From CAVSLM01 sp963728895 (lineage in GTDB: Bacteria; Pseudomonadota; Gammaproteobacteria; JBBQDK01), in NCBI GenBank assembly GCA_963728895.1, contig CAVSLM010000008.1:272445-336444 (forward strand): a stretch of 64,000 nt of DNA, given 5' to 3'. Shown one piece after another: positions 21,136-31,826 of the stretch. Below the pieces are notes generated by a model. It saw nothing but the letters and a program-made list of their open reading frames with translations. It was not told where the DNA came from and ran no database searches. The position numbers were made by a program, and so were the translations under genes. Numbering within the stretch: position 1 is the first letter of the stretch; each line of letters begins with the position of its first letter.

Positions 21136-21825
21136 TCAGCGGTTGAGCTCGATGGTGCCGTTGGCGCTGACGCTGAGCGTGCTGCGCCCGGCCTCCAGTG
21201 CCGGCGGGCTGAACGAGGCCGTCACGGCCCTGGACTCCATCACGCGCAGCGGAACGATGCCGCCGCCGGTATTGATGGACAGATCGACGATCCGATAGCC
21301 CTTCGCGCCGAGCTGTTGCGTCACCAGCTTGGCACGATCGCCAAAGGCGGTGAGCGCCTGACCGATCAGCCGGTTCTCCACCGTGCGGCGCCGCTCCGGT
21401 GAGACCGAGAAGTCGATGGAGCTCACCTGCAGCCGCGACTGCAGGTCGCCGACCAGATGCGACAGCGCCGCAAAGTCCGTCCCCTCCAACTCCAGCACCT
21501 GGGACGCGCGCCATTGCTGCAGCGAACCGTCCCGACGATAGACGGGGTTGGTGGCATAGCTGCTGGTGCGCGCCTGCACGTTGGCGTAATGCTTCGCAGC
21601 CTGCAAGGCCCACTGCATGGTGTCGTTGATGTGCGCGGCGAGTGTCGCCGGATCGTCGCCCTCCGCATAGGCTTGCAAGGCGGCTTGCATGCGGTCGTTG
21701 TCCACAGGCTCGCTGACCTGGGCGTCGAAATGGATCTGATCGTAGCGCGGCGCTCGTTCCTGGGCCGGCGCCGGATGCGGCATCCACAACACCAGTACTG
21801 CGAGCAAAGCGATGGACCCACGCAT
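21136..21825 (-). CDS. SIMPL-domain (DUF541) periplasmic protein
   Basis: 229 residues with a signal peptide (IALLAVLVLWMPHPAPAQ). The body has the SIMPL layout: an N-terminal strand region (IHFDAQVSEPVDNDRMQAAL), a helix, YATNPVYRRDGSLQQWRASQ followed by VLELEGTDFAALSHLVGDLQ, and the C-terminal PLRVMESRAVTASFSPPALEAG. Members of this family form periplasmic oligomers of unclear function. It is transcribed divergently from the EF-G paralogue with a 123-bp gap containing ATACTATAAG, a possible -10 region for the rightward gene. Confidence 0.82.
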   Translation of the reverse strand: MRGSIALLAVLVLWMPHPAPAQERAPRYDQIHFDAQVSEPVDNDRMQAALQAYAEGDDPATLAAHINDTMQWALQAAKHYANVQARTSSYATNPVYRRDGSLQQWRASQVLELEGTDFAALSHLVGDLQSRLQVSSIDFSVSPERRRTVENRLIGQALTAFGDRAKLVTQQLGAKGYRIVDLSINTGGGIVPLRVMESRAVTASFSPPALEAGRSTLSVSANGTIELNR

Positions 21826-21948
21826 GCGCCACTCCGTAGTTGCACCCCCGCGGATTCTAGCACCGCGTCCGCCCGGGAGGGCGATTTACCGGCCCGGGTC
21901 GGATACTATAAGGTCAACTCCACAGGCTAGCGCTGGAGGCGCCGGGCA

Positions 21949-23988
21949 ATGCCCCGATATACCACTGAAACCGTCCGCAACATCGCGCTGGTTGGCCATG
22001 CTGCGGCCGGCAAGACCTGCCTCACCGAGCACCTGCTGTACAAGGCCGGCGCCATCAACGTCCTGGGCGCAGTCGAAAAGGGCAACACGGTCAGCGACTA
22101 CGAGCTCCAGGAGCAACGCCATCAACACTCGCTCTGCGCGAGCTTCGTGAGCCTCGACCACGGGGATATTCACGTCAACCTGATCGACACTCCGGGATAT
22201 CCGGATTTTCTCGGTCAGACGTTGAGCGTGCTGCCGGCCGTGGAGACCGTGGCCGTGGTGATCAATGCCCAGACCGGCATCGAGGCCATGACGCGGCGCA
22301 TGATGGACTGGGCCGCGAAGCGCGGCCTGTGCCGCATGATCATCGTCAACAAGATCGACATCGAGGGCGTGGACCTCGAAGGGCTGCTGAACGAAATCCG
22401 TGACACCTTCGGCAGCGAGTGCCTGGCCATCAATCTTCCCGCCCAGGCTGCCGCCGAGGTGGTGGACTGCTTCTTCAACCCGGCGGGGGAATCCGACTTC
22501 TGGTCGGTGGAGCAGGCGCATACCGCCCTCGTCGACCAGGTGGTGGAGGTCGACGAGCAGCTCATGGCGCTCTATCTGGAGCAGGGCACCATCAATCCCG
22601 AGCAGTTGCACGATCCCTTCGAACAGGCACTGCGCGAGGGCCACCTGGTTCCGGTGTGCTTCGCCTCCGCCCGTACCGGTGCCGGCGTCGATGCCGTGCT
22701 GCAGGTGTTCGAGCGCCTCATGCCCAATCCGGCCGAAGGCAATCCCCCGCCGTTCCTGAAGGGGGAGGGCGCGGCGGCCGTCGAGGTGCATTCCGATCCC
22801 GATCCGGCCAAGCATGTGCTGGCGCATGTCGTGAAGGTGGTTCACGATCCCTTCGTCGGCAAGATCGGCGTGTTCCGCATACACCAGGGCATCATCAACC
22901 GCGACAGCAAGCTGTTGATCGGAGATGCGCGCAAGCCCTTCAAGGTTGGTCATCTGCTCAAGCTGCACGGCAAGCGCAGCGAGGAAATCGATGCCGGCAT
23001 TCCGGGCGACATCTGCGCGGTGAGCAAGGTGGAGGAGATCCACATCGACGCGGTGCTGCACGATTCCCATGAGGAGGACGAGTTCCACCTGCGCCCGGTA
23101 CGCTTTCCCACGCCGATGTACGGCCTCGCGGTACAGGCGGCCAGCCGCATCGACGAGCAGAAGATCTCCGAGGCGCTGCACAAGCTCGCGGCCGAGGACC
23201 CGTGCTTCGTGGTCGAGCACACCAGCACCAACAACGAAACCGTGATTCGTGGCCTGGGCGAGCTGCACCTGCGTGTGATGCTGGAGAAGATGTCCGAGCG
23301 CTTCAACGTGCAGGTCGAGACCCACCCGCCCAGCATTCCCTATCGCGAGACCATCAGCGGCAACGCCGAAGGTCACTACCGGCACAAGAAACAAAGCGGT
23401 GGCGCCGGGCAGTTCGGCGAGGTGTTCCTGCGCATCGAGTCCCTGGCGCAGGGCAGCGGCTTCGAATTCCGCAACGCCGTGGTGGGCGGCGCCATACCCG
23501 GTACTTTCATCCCTGCGGTGGAGAAGGGCGTGCGCCAGCTGATGGAGGCGGGTGCCATCGCCGGCTATCCGCTGCAGGATATCGCCGTGACGGTCTACGA
23601 CGGCAAGTACCACCCGGTGGATTCCAACGAAGTGTCGTTCGTCATCGCCGGGCGCAAGGCGCTGCTCGACGCCGTGCTGAAATGCAACCCGCAGGTGCTG
23701 GAGCCGTTCGTGGAGCTGGAGGTGACTGCGCCGGCCGCGAACGTGGGCGACATCACCGGCGATCTGGCCTCACGACGGGGACGCGTCACCCGCACCGATA
23801 CCCGCAGCGGCGGCAGCATGCTGGTCGCCGGACAGGCGCCGCTTGCCGAGCTCACCGACTACCAGACGCGACTCAAGTCGCTGACCGGCGGCGCCGGAAG
23901 CTACTCCATGCAGTTCAGCCACTACGAGCCGGCGCCGCCGCAGATCCAGCAGCAGCTTGCCAGCCAGTTCAAGCGCGCTGCGGACTAG
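21949..23988 (+). CDS. Elongation factor G-like GTPase (EF-G paralogue)
   Basis: 679 residues, slightly short of canonical EF-G (about 700). The GTPase motifs are G1 GHAAAGKT (16-23, in place of GHIDAGKT), G3 DTPGYPDF and G4 NKID. Domain II, III, IV (IPYRETISGNAEGHYRHKKQ, GGAGQFGEV) and V follow in order. Divergent G1 and switch regions mark it as one of the fusA2-type paralogues rather than the main translocase. A ribosome-linked GTPase role is likely but specifics are unknown. It converges with yceH, leaving 6 bp. Confidence 0.88.
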   Translation: MPRYTTETVRNIALVGHAAAGKTCLTEHLLYKAGAINVLGAVEKGNTVSDYELQEQRHQHSLCASFVSLDHGDIHVNLIDTPGYPDFLGQTLSVLPAVETVAVVINAQTGIEAMTRRMMDWAAKRGLCRMIIVNKIDIEGVDLEGLLNEIRDTFGSECLAINLPAQAAAEVVDCFFNPAGESDFWSVEQAHTALVDQVVEVDEQLMALYLEQGTINPEQLHDPFEQALREGHLVPVCFASARTGAGVDAVLQVFERLMPNPAEGNPPPFLKGEGAAAVEVHSDPDPAKHVLAHVVKVVHDPFVGKIGVFRIHQGIINRDSKLLIGDARKPFKVGHLLKLHGKRSEEIDAGIPGDICAVSKVEEIHIDAVLHDSHEEDEFHLRPVRFPTPMYGLAVQAASRIDEQKISEALHKLAAEDPCFVVEHTSTNNETVIRGLGELHLRVMLEKMSERFNVQVETHPPSIPYRETISGNAEGHYRHKKQSGGAGQFGEVFLRIESLAQGSGFEFRNAVVGGAIPGTFIPAVEKGVRQLMEAGAIAGYPLQDIAVTVYDGKYHPVDSNEVSFVIAGRKALLDAVLKCNPQVLEPFVELEVTAPAANVGDITGDLASRRGRVTRTDTRSGGSMLVAGQAPLAELTDYQTRLKSLTGGAGSYSMQFSHYEPAPPQIQQQLASQFKRAAD

Positions 23989-23994
23989 CCCGCC

Positions 23995-24681
23995 TCACAC
24001 ACCGCCCGTCGGTCCGCCCGCCGCTTCCAGCGCGGCGACGCGCTCGCGCAGCTCGGCGAGCTCGCTGCGCAGCGATTCGATCTGCTCCTGCAGGGGGGCT
24101 GTCGCGGGTTCTTCGCCTGCCCGGTGTCCCACGGCCGGCGCGGGAGCGGCCTGCGTCGCCGGCTGCGGCGCCGTGCTGAACAGCTCCACGTAACGAGTCT
24201 CGCGGTGCCCGGGGCTGCGCGCCAGCTCCAGCACGTAGGGACCGTCCTCGCGCTGCGCGAGCCGCGCCAACACCTCCTCCACCGACGCCGTGCTCTCGAA
24301 GCGCGCCAGGCGCTCGGTGCGAGCGCGCAGCTCGCCGGGCGTCTGCGGACCGCGCAGCAGCAACACCCCGAGTATCGCCAGCTCCTGCGGCGAGAAGTCG
24401 TAGCTCTTGCTGAGGGTGTTGGAGAGCCGGTGCGCGTACTTGGTCACGCGGCTGCCGGCGGGGTTGCGCTCCCACACCAGGTATTTCCTGCCGAGCGTGT
24501 CGAGTCCTGCGGCGACCTGGCGTTCCTGCAGGTTCATCACCGGCTCGCGGTTCGACTTCTGATTGCACGCCTGGGTGAGTGCACCGAGCGACATCGGGTA
24601 ATAGTCGGGGGTGGCGAGGTCCTTTTCGATGAGACAGCCGAGCACGCGCGCTTCGACGGCATCGAGATTGAGCGAGGTCAT
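23995..24681 (-). CDS. yceH: YceH family protein (DUF480)
   Basis: 228 residues. Two winged-helix domains are recognisable: LDAVEARVLGCLIEKDLATP and PMSLGALTQACNQKSNREPV (domain 1), then LSPQEL-type SYDFSPQELAILGVLLLRGP with QTPGELRARTERL (domain 2). The C-terminus is a coiled coil (EQIESLRSELAELRERVAAL). The family is widespread in proteobacteria and of unknown function; the winged helices suggest nucleic-acid binding. Start chosen at 24681, preceded by AGGAGA. Confidence 0.9.
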   Translation of the reverse strand: MTSLNLDAVEARVLGCLIEKDLATPDYYPMSLGALTQACNQKSNREPVMNLQERQVAAGLDTLGRKYLVWERNPAGSRVTKYAHRLSNTLSKSYDFSPQELAILGVLLLRGPQTPGELRARTERLARFESTASVEEVLARLAQREDGPYVLELARSPGHRETRYVELFSTAPQPATQAAPAPAVGHRAGEEPATAPLQEQIESLRSELAELRERVAALEAAGGPTGGV

Positions 24682-24896
24682 GCAGCATCTCCTGGGTGAG
24701 CGCACCCGCAAGGGGGCGGCTTGCGCATGCGGCGGCGCGCCGCCCCATTGCCTTTGCGCGCGCAGCAGATGATTCTCCAACGTGGCGCCACGCCCCGCAA
24801 CGGCGGCGAGGCGCCGTGGGTGCGTTCCGGACCGGCTTTGTGGCAAACTCCGGGCACCATCCGGTGCACGCTCCGGACGCCGGCCGGGGAGAGAGC

Positions 24897-25289
24897 ATGA
24901 GCGAGCCGCCCGCTTTGGCAGTGGTGGATGCCTTCCTGCAGGCCATCGAGGCGCGGGATTTCGAGCGCGCGCGCAGCTGTCTCGCCGATTCCGGCTTCCA
25001 CTACCGCGGCGCCATCGGCAGCTTCGACGATGCGGCGGCATTTGTTGCCGACCTCAGTCGTCTGGGTCCCATCCTGACGCGCCTGGAGCGGCGCAAGTGC
25101 TTCGTCGACGGCGACGACGTCTGCGTCATCCTCAACCTTGTCACCAGCCTCGCAGAGCTCTCCCAGACGCGCCTCGCGCTGTGGGTCAAGACCGCGGGCG
25201 GGCGCATCGCGACCATCGAGGTGTTCTTCGACGCACGTCCCTACGCCCAGCTTTTCGATCCGCCGCTCGACGCGGCGCCGCCGCCCTAA
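24897..25289 (+). CDS. NTF2/SnoaL-like small protein
   Basis: 130 residues, no signal peptide. The sequence follows the NTF2-like cone fold: an N-terminal helix (ALAVVDAFLQAIEARDFERA), FHYRGAIGSFDDAAAFVADL, then the curved sheet ending RLALWVKTAGGRIATIEVFF DARPY. Such proteins act as isomerases, cyclases or simple binding domains, and no catalytic residues stand out here. GGGGAGA precedes the ATG. It ends 5 bp before the CoA-ligase-like gene, so the two are surely co-transcribed and probably act on the same or related substrate. Confidence 0.78.
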   Translation: MSEPPALAVVDAFLQAIEARDFERARSCLADSGFHYRGAIGSFDDAAAFVADLSRLGPILTRLERRKCFVDGDDVCVILNLVTSLAELSQTRLALWVKTAGGRIATIEVFFDARPYAQLFDPPLDAAPPP

Positions 25290-25294
25290 CCCGG

Positions 25295-26845
25295 ATGCTG
25301 CAAGCGCAGCGCACCCGCGCCCTGGAGGCCTACCGGCGCTTCCTCGACACGCCGCTCGACGCCGTGCTCCGGCGCTGCCTTCAGCGCTCGCCCGCCGAGG
25401 CGGCGGTGGCGCTGGCGCGCGAAGTCGCCGCCTCGGTGCCTGCCTATGCGGCCTTTCTGCGTGCGCACGGCCTGGACCCCGCTGCCATCGACGGCATCGG
25501 CGCCTTCGAACGCCTGCCGTTCACCACCAAGTCCGACTACGTGCTGCGCCATCCGCTCGCGGCTCTGTGCCGCGACGGCCGGCTGGAGAGCTGCGACATG
25601 ATCGCGGTGTCCTCCGGCTCCACCGGCAGGCCGACCTTCTGGCCGCGCTTCCTCGCAGACGAGCTTGCCGTCGCGGAGCGCTTCGAGCAGGTGTTTGTCG
25701 ACGGCTTCGATGCCGCGCGCCGGCGCACGCTCGCCGTGGTGTGCTTCAGCCTCGGCACCTGGGTCGGTGGCATGTACAGCGCCGGCTGCTGCCGCCATCT
25801 CGCAGCCAAAGGCTATCCGATCACCGTGGTGACGCCCGGCAACCACCATGAGGAGATTCTCCGCGTGGTCGGCGAGCTGGGCGCCCAGTTCGATCAGGTG
25901 GTGCTGCTCGGCTATCCGCCCTTCGTCAAGGATGTCATCGATACCGGCATCGCGCGCGGCATCGACTGGCGCGCCTGGCGCATGCGCCTGGTGTTCGCCG
26001 GCGAGGTGTTCAGCGAGGAGTGGCGCAGCCTGGTCGCCGAGCGCGCGGGTTGCAGCGATCCGCGCCGCGACACGGCGACGCTCTACGGCACTGCCGATGC
26101 CGGCGTGCTCGGCAACGAAACGCCGCTGTCGGTCACCATCCGCCGCTTCCTGGCGGGCGAGCCACAGGCCGCCCGCGGGCTGTTCGGTGAGTCGCGCCTG
26201 CCGACGCTGGTGCAGTACGATCCCTGCCGGCGCTATTTCGAGACTTCCGACGGAACGCTGCTGTTCACCGGCGACAACGGTGTGCCGCTGGTGCGCTATC
26301 ACATCGCCGACAGCGGTGGCCTCATCGCCTATCGCGACATGCTGGCATTTCTCGCCGCGCGCGGCTTCGATCCGCTCCCCGAGCTTGCCGCCGCGGGTCT
26401 CGCAGTACGCGAGCTGCCGTTCGTCTACGTATTCGGCCGCGCCGATTTCACCGTGTCCTACTTCGGCGCCAACGTCTATCCGGAGAACATCACGGTGGGT
26501 CTCGAGCAGCCCGGCATTCGCGAATGGGTGACGGGCAAGTTCGTGCTGCAGGTCTCCGAGGATGCGGACCGCAACCGGCATCTCGCCGTGGCCGTGGAGC
26601 TCGCACCCGGCGAGACGGCGGGCGCCGAGCGCACGGCGCGGGTCACCGCTTCCATTCTGGCGCAGCTGCTGCGCCTGAACAGCGAGTACGGGAGCTACGT
26701 GCCGGAGGCGTACCGCACCCCGCGCGTGAGCCTGATCGGCGCGGGCGATCCGCATTATTTCCCGCCCGGTGTTAAGCACCGCTACACGCGCCGCGGCACC
26801 AGCCCGGAAATCTCACCAGCCGGCCAGCGGCTGGCCGGTAAGTGA
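25295..26845 (+). CDS. Phenylacetate-CoA ligase-like adenylate-forming enzyme, C-terminus supplied by a MITE
   Basis: 516 residues from an ATG at 25295. PaaK-like features are FTTKSDYVLRHPL, the P-loop SSGSTGRPTFWPR, YGTADAGVLGNE (adenylate-binding motif), LLFTGDNGVPLVRYHIAD and FGANVYPENI. Such enzymes activate a carboxylic acid to an acyl-AMP and then usually a CoA thioester. The substrate is unknown, and phenylacetate is not supported by any paa genes nearby. The last residues, PEISPAGQRLAGK and the TGA stop, are encoded inside MITE-like copy B; the same tail ends the unrelated hydroxylase at 35099. The natural end was probably just upstream, near KHRYTRRGT. Confidence 0.82.
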   Translation: MLQAQRTRALEAYRRFLDTPLDAVLRRCLQRSPAEAAVALAREVAASVPAYAAFLRAHGLDPAAIDGIGAFERLPFTTKSDYVLRHPLAALCRDGRLESCDMIAVSSGSTGRPTFWPRFLADELAVAERFEQVFVDGFDAARRRTLAVVCFSLGTWVGGMYSAGCCRHLAAKGYPITVVTPGNHHEEILRVVGELGAQFDQVVLLGYPPFVKDVIDTGIARGIDWRAWRMRLVFAGEVFSEEWRSLVAERAGCSDPRRDTATLYGTADAGVLGNETPLSVTIRRFLAGEPQAARGLFGESRLPTLVQYDPCRRYFETSDGTLLFTGDNGVPLVRYHIADSGGLIAYRDMLAFLAARGFDPLPELAAAGLAVRELPFVYVFGRADFTVSYFGANVYPENITVGLEQPGIREWVTGKFVLQVSEDADRNRHLAVAVELAPGETAGAERTARVTASILAQLLRLNSEYGSYVPEAYRTPRVSLIGAGDPHYFPPGVKHRYTRRGTSPEISPAGQRLAGK

Positions 26846-27056
26846 ATGGATGGCAGGGAAGATCGGGCGTGCTTCACGACCGCCGAGCCATGGCAGACGG
26901 TTTACACCGCCGGCCTATCCCGGTTCGGGCGGTTTCTCGCTCGCCCTGGCTCAGGTCTAACTCAGTGATAGCGAAGGCTTCTGCTTTCGCTCCAGCCCGG
27001 CGCCAGGACGGCTGCGAATTCCGCCAGCACCCGGGATGCTGGTGAGATTTCCGGGC
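26802..27056. mobile_element. MITE-like element, copy B (complete, 255 bp)
   Basis: Bounded by 19-bp inverted ends (26802-26820 and 27038-27056) with core GGAAATCTCACCAGC. Next to the left end is the palindrome CCGGCCAGCGGCTGGCCGG. Its left 44 bp are translated as the end of the CoA-ligase-like protein, and its right end lies about 35 bp before the PAP2 gene; an ATG within the right end (27036) is even in frame with PAP2. Orientation is the same as copy A. Confidence 0.75.
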
Positions 27057-27089
27057 CAGCACTCACGCGGGAGGTTTTCATGGCTCTGG

Positions 27090-27890
27090 ATGTCCTGTGC
27101 CGGTACGTCGGCTTTGCGTTTCATCGGCGCCTGGCGCCGTCGCGTCGGCCGCGAGGAGGCAATGCTGCTGGTCGGGCTGGTGCTGCTTGCGGGCGCGCTG
27201 TGGGCATTCATCGGTATCGCCGATGAAGTGCGCGAGGGCGAGACCGCCACTTTCGACGAACGCATCCTGCTCGCCATGCGCAACCCCGCCGATCGCTCCG
27301 ATCCGCTCGGGCCGCGCTGGGTCGAGGAGGTCGGACGCGATGTCACTGCGCTGGGCGGCGTGACCGTGCTCACGCTGGTCACCCTGAGCGCCGTGGGCTA
27401 TCTGCTGCTCGAGCGCAAGCGCCGCACCGCGCTGTTCGTGTTCGTGGCGGTCAGTGGCGGCCAGCTGCTGAGCACCGCGCTGAAGATCGGCTTCCATCGC
27501 CCGCGACCGGAGCTGGTGCCGCACGAGACCTACGTCTACACATCGAGCTTTCCCAGCGGCCACTCCATGATGGCCGCCGTCACCTACCTCACGCTCGCCG
27601 CGTTGCTGGCACACGTGCACCGGCGCCGGCGTGTCAAGACCTACTTCATGATCCTCGCCATCCTGCTCACGCTCGCCATCGGAGTGAGCCGGGTATACCT
27701 TGGCGTACACTGGCCTACCGACGTCGCCGCGGGCTGGACCGCCGGCGCCCTCTGGGCGCTGCTGTGCTGGCTCATCGGCCTGTGGCTGCAGCGCCGCGGG
27801 CGCATCGAGCGCGAATGGGTCGACATCGAAACCGAAGAGCTGGAGCACTCGCAGGAGGATCCGGCGCCGCAGCGGCGAGGCGGCAGTTAG
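27090..27890 (+). CDS. PAP2-superfamily membrane phosphatase
   Basis: About 266 residues with five or six hydrophobic segments. The phosphatase motifs are all present: KIGFHRPRP, FPSGHSMM and SRVYLGVHWPTDVAAG, providing the catalytic His residues and Arg. Likely substrates are undecaprenyl pyrophosphate or phosphatidic-acid-type lipids at the periplasmic face. The start is uncertain: ATG 27090 is in frame, the frame opens earlier at ATG 27036 inside the MITE, and an ATG at 27080 with GGGAGG is out of frame. The C-terminus is a charged cytoplasmic tail. Confidence 0.85.
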   Translation: MSCAGTSALRFIGAWRRRVGREEAMLLVGLVLLAGALWAFIGIADEVREGETATFDERILLAMRNPADRSDPLGPRWVEEVGRDVTALGGVTVLTLVTLSAVGYLLLERKRRTALFVFVAVSGGQLLSTALKIGFHRPRPELVPHETYVYTSSFPSGHSMMAAVTYLTLAALLAHVHRRRRVKTYFMILAILLTLAIGVSRVYLGVHWPTDVAAGWTAGALWALLCWLIGLWLQRRGRIEREWVDIETEELEHSQEDPAPQRRGGS

Positions 27891-28449
27891 TGCAGTGGTG
27901 CAATCTTGACGAGACGTTTGAGCCTTCGATGGATGTAGGGCGGATAAGCGCAGCGCATCCGCCATTCATGATCGGCCGGGGCATGAGTGCACGAAGCCGT
28001 TGCGCTCCGGGAAGATGGGCCATGGTCCCGTTTCGCGTGCCGAGTGGGTCGCAGAGTCGGATTTGGAATCAGCGGTCGGGGGTGGCGGATGCGCTGCGCT
28101 TATCCGCCCTACGGGGTGGGCGCGCGTCGATGCCTTTGGCGATGTGCTGCTCGCGAGGTACACGACCGTAAGGTCGGATGGCGGATGCGCTGCGCTTATC
28201 CGCCCTACGGGGTGGGCGCGCGTCGATGCCTTCGGCGATGTGCTGCTCGCGAGGTACACGACCGCAAGGTCGGATGCCGGGTGCGCTGCGTTGATGCGCC
28301 CTACGGCGCCGGTCACCGCCATCGACGACTACATCGCCCATTCACCAGCCAGGACATTCACCTGCACCACGAGCGCTCGCGATATCCTGCGAAGGTCCAT
28401 TCGCGCCAATCGCCGCTTCGGCTCCAAACAGAATGAAATACTGCAGCCC
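27891..28449. repeat. REP-rich intergenic region
   Basis: No gene. At 27891-27974 lies a unit ending in the REP palindrome GTAG-GGCGGAT...ATCCGCC (27935-27963); nearly the same 80 bp recur at 49885-49967. From 28084 comes a 96-bp composite unit that starts with the REP in the opposite orientation (28084-28112), repeats at 28180-28208 and, degenerate, at about 28276. Each unit carries GGCGATGTGCTGCTCGCGA. The same unit appears at 33449-33573. GTAG next to a palindrome is typical of REPs mobilised by RAYT transposases; no such gene is in this window. Confidence 0.75.
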
Positions 28450-29898
<1,449 letters not shown>

Positions 29899-29977
29899 GG
29901 CGCCATGATGGCCGATACGGCCCCTTCCAGGTAGTGCAGATCGGCGTCGGTGACGAACGCCTCGGGGCGCCGGTGGC

Positions 29978-31354
29978 TCACTCCTTCAGAACGCATTTGG
30001 CGTACAGGTCGCGCAACGCGTGCCGGGGGTCGTAGCGCGACTTCAGGGCGCCATAGGCGCTGCGGTCGTAGATGCTCCAGAACTGCTCGGGCGAGTAGTA
30101 GGACTCGGAGTACAGCGACTTGATGCCGCCGAGGGCGCTCACCTGTTCCTCGATGCGGCGGTTGTAGTAGCCACGCGGGTGCGCGGTGCGGCTGCGGATC
30201 ACGTCCCAGAAACCGAAGTTCACGTAGAGCGTGTCGGGCCGCAGCGGATACAACGGGAAACGCGCCTGCGGGTCGTAGGCGCGCACCGGACAGATCCACA
30301 CCGGCGTGAAGCGGATCACATCGAAATAGAACTCCAGGAATTCGCGGCAGCGCGGCAGCGGAATGTCGACGTCCTGAATCACCGATTCGGCGTGCAGTCC
30401 GCGCAGCCGGTCGAGCGCGCGGGTGAGGCCCCAGCGGCTGTTCCAGCGCATGATGCGGGTGTAGGTCACGGAGTTCAGGCGCGAGGGCCCGAGCAGCCGG
30501 CGTACCAGCGGGTTCTGGGCGTAGAGGTTCTTCGAGCACCAGAACCAGTCGGTGTCCCAGCGCCAGATGTAATCCGCCGTGCGGAGATAGTCGCTGCCAC
30601 GCTCGCGAATGGAGCGGTAGTAGATGTGCCGGTACGTATAGTCGCTGGTGTAGGGCGCCTCGTCCACGAGCTCGCCCGTGGTGAGATAGTATTCGCCGTT
30701 GCCGAACACCACGCCGTCGACGAAGTCGGCGCTGCCGGCACAACGCTCGCCCAGCGCCGCGAAATAGTCGCCGGCATCGGTGTAGTGCTCGTGGGTCAGG
30801 CGCACGTAGGGCTTCGCGGGAATCACGGCGGCGCGCAGCTTGAGCACGTAACCCAGCGTGCCGTAGGAATTCGGGAAGCCGAAGAACAGGTCGCTGTGCT
30901 CGTTGTCGGGCGTGCACACGACGGTGCTGCCGTCGCCGAGCAGCACCTCCAGCTCCTGCACCGTCTCGTGCACCAGGCCATAGCGGAACGAGGACGACTC
31001 GATTCCGATGCCGCTCACGGCACCGCCGATGGTGATGGACTTCAGCTGCGGCACCACGGCGGGCAGCACGCCCTGACGCAGGCAGGCCTGCACCAGATCC
31101 GCATAGGGCGTCATGCCCTCGACCTCGACCCAGCCGGCGTCGCGATCGATGCGCAGCACATGATTGAAGTCGCGCACCTCCAGTCCCTGCCCGCGGCTGG
31201 CGGCCCGATCGCGAAACAGGTTGGAGGTGGACTTGGCGAGGCGCATGCCCTGCGCGCCTTGGCTGCGCAGGTGCTCGGTCAGACGTCGTTTGCGTGCTTC
31301 GTATCCCGCATCCACATCGCGGTGTTCCACCGCCGCCGCGCTAGCCGTGCTCAT
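29978..31354 (-). CDS. FAD-binding oxidoreductase (FAD_binding_4 type)
   Basis: 458 residues, no signal peptide. The FAD-binding PCMH domain occupies about 35-210: VLRIDRDAGWVEVEGMTPYADLV, LPAVVPQLKSITIGGAVSGIGIES, and SDLFFGFPNSYGTLGYVLKL. The C-terminal part (YIWRWDTDWFWCSKNLYAQN, LYVNFGFWDVI) resembles bacterial relatives of delta-24-sterol reductase and alditol/lactone oxidases. The substrate is not known. No histidine for covalent FAD is evident at the usual position. GGAGGA precedes the ATG at 31354. It is divergent from the DUF1820 gene. Confidence 0.83.
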   Translation of the reverse strand: MSTASAAAVEHRDVDAGYEARKRRLTEHLRSQGAQGMRLAKSTSNLFRDRAASRGQGLEVRDFNHVLRIDRDAGWVEVEGMTPYADLVQACLRQGVLPAVVPQLKSITIGGAVSGIGIESSSFRYGLVHETVQELEVLLGDGSTVVCTPDNEHSDLFFGFPNSYGTLGYVLKLRAAVIPAKPYVRLTHEHYTDAGDYFAALGERCAGSADFVDGVVFGNGEYYLTTGELVDEAPYTSDYTYRHIYYRSIRERGSDYLRTADYIWRWDTDWFWCSKNLYAQNPLVRRLLGPSRLNSVTYTRIMRWNSRWGLTRALDRLRGLHAESVIQDVDIPLPRCREFLEFYFDVIRFTPVWICPVRAYDPQARFPLYPLRPDTLYVNFGFWDVIRSRTAHPRGYYNRRIEEQVSALGGIKSLYSESYYSPEQFWSIYDRSAYGALKSRYDPRHALRDLYAKCVLKE

Positions 31355-31478
31355 CAGGTTTCCTCCAGTGATCGCAGACCGGACTATAGCGCAAGGCGCC
31401 GCGCCACTGCCTGTCGCGGGCCGTACTGCGGGGATTTCGTTATACTGGGCTGTAATACCACCACGAACGGGCCGCCGC

Positions 31479-31826
31479 GTGAGCGCACCGATAGAGCACA
31501 AACGCGTGTACCGCATCACTTTCCATAACCAGGGCAGCGTTTACGAGCTCTATGCGCGGCGCGTTTCGCAGGGCAGCCTGTTCGCCTTCGTGGAAGTCGA
31601 AGAGATCATCTTCGGCGAGCGCTCCGCGCTCCTGGTGGATCCGTCCGAGGAGCGCCTGAAGTCGGAGTTCGCCGGCGTGAAGCGCACCTACATTCCCTTG
31701 CACGCGGTGGTGCGCATCGACGAAGTGGACAAGGAAGGTGCCAACCGCATCCTGTCCGGCACCGATGCCAGGGGCAATATCACGCCGTTCCCGGTGCCGA
31801 TGACCCCACCGCGCAAACAGGACTGA
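31479..31826 (+). CDS. DUF1820 family protein
   Basis: 115 residues, soluble, from a GTG at 31479 (VSAPIEHK). The whole protein matches the DUF1820 pattern of gammaproteobacteria: KRVYRITFHNQGSVYELYAR, RVSQGSLFAFVEVEEIIFGE, VDPSEERLKSEFAGVKRTYI, and HAVVRIDEVDKEGANRI. Function is unknown; small beta-rich, non-membrane. TATACT at 31441-31446 is a candidate -10 hexamer, with no good -35 partner. A similar TTATACTGA precedes the next gene. Confidence 0.88.
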   Translation: MSAPIEHKRVYRITFHNQGSVYELYARRVSQGSLFAFVEVEEIIFGERSALLVDPSEERLKSEFAGVKRTYIPLHAVVRIDEVDKEGANRILSGTDARGNITPFPVPMTPPRKQD

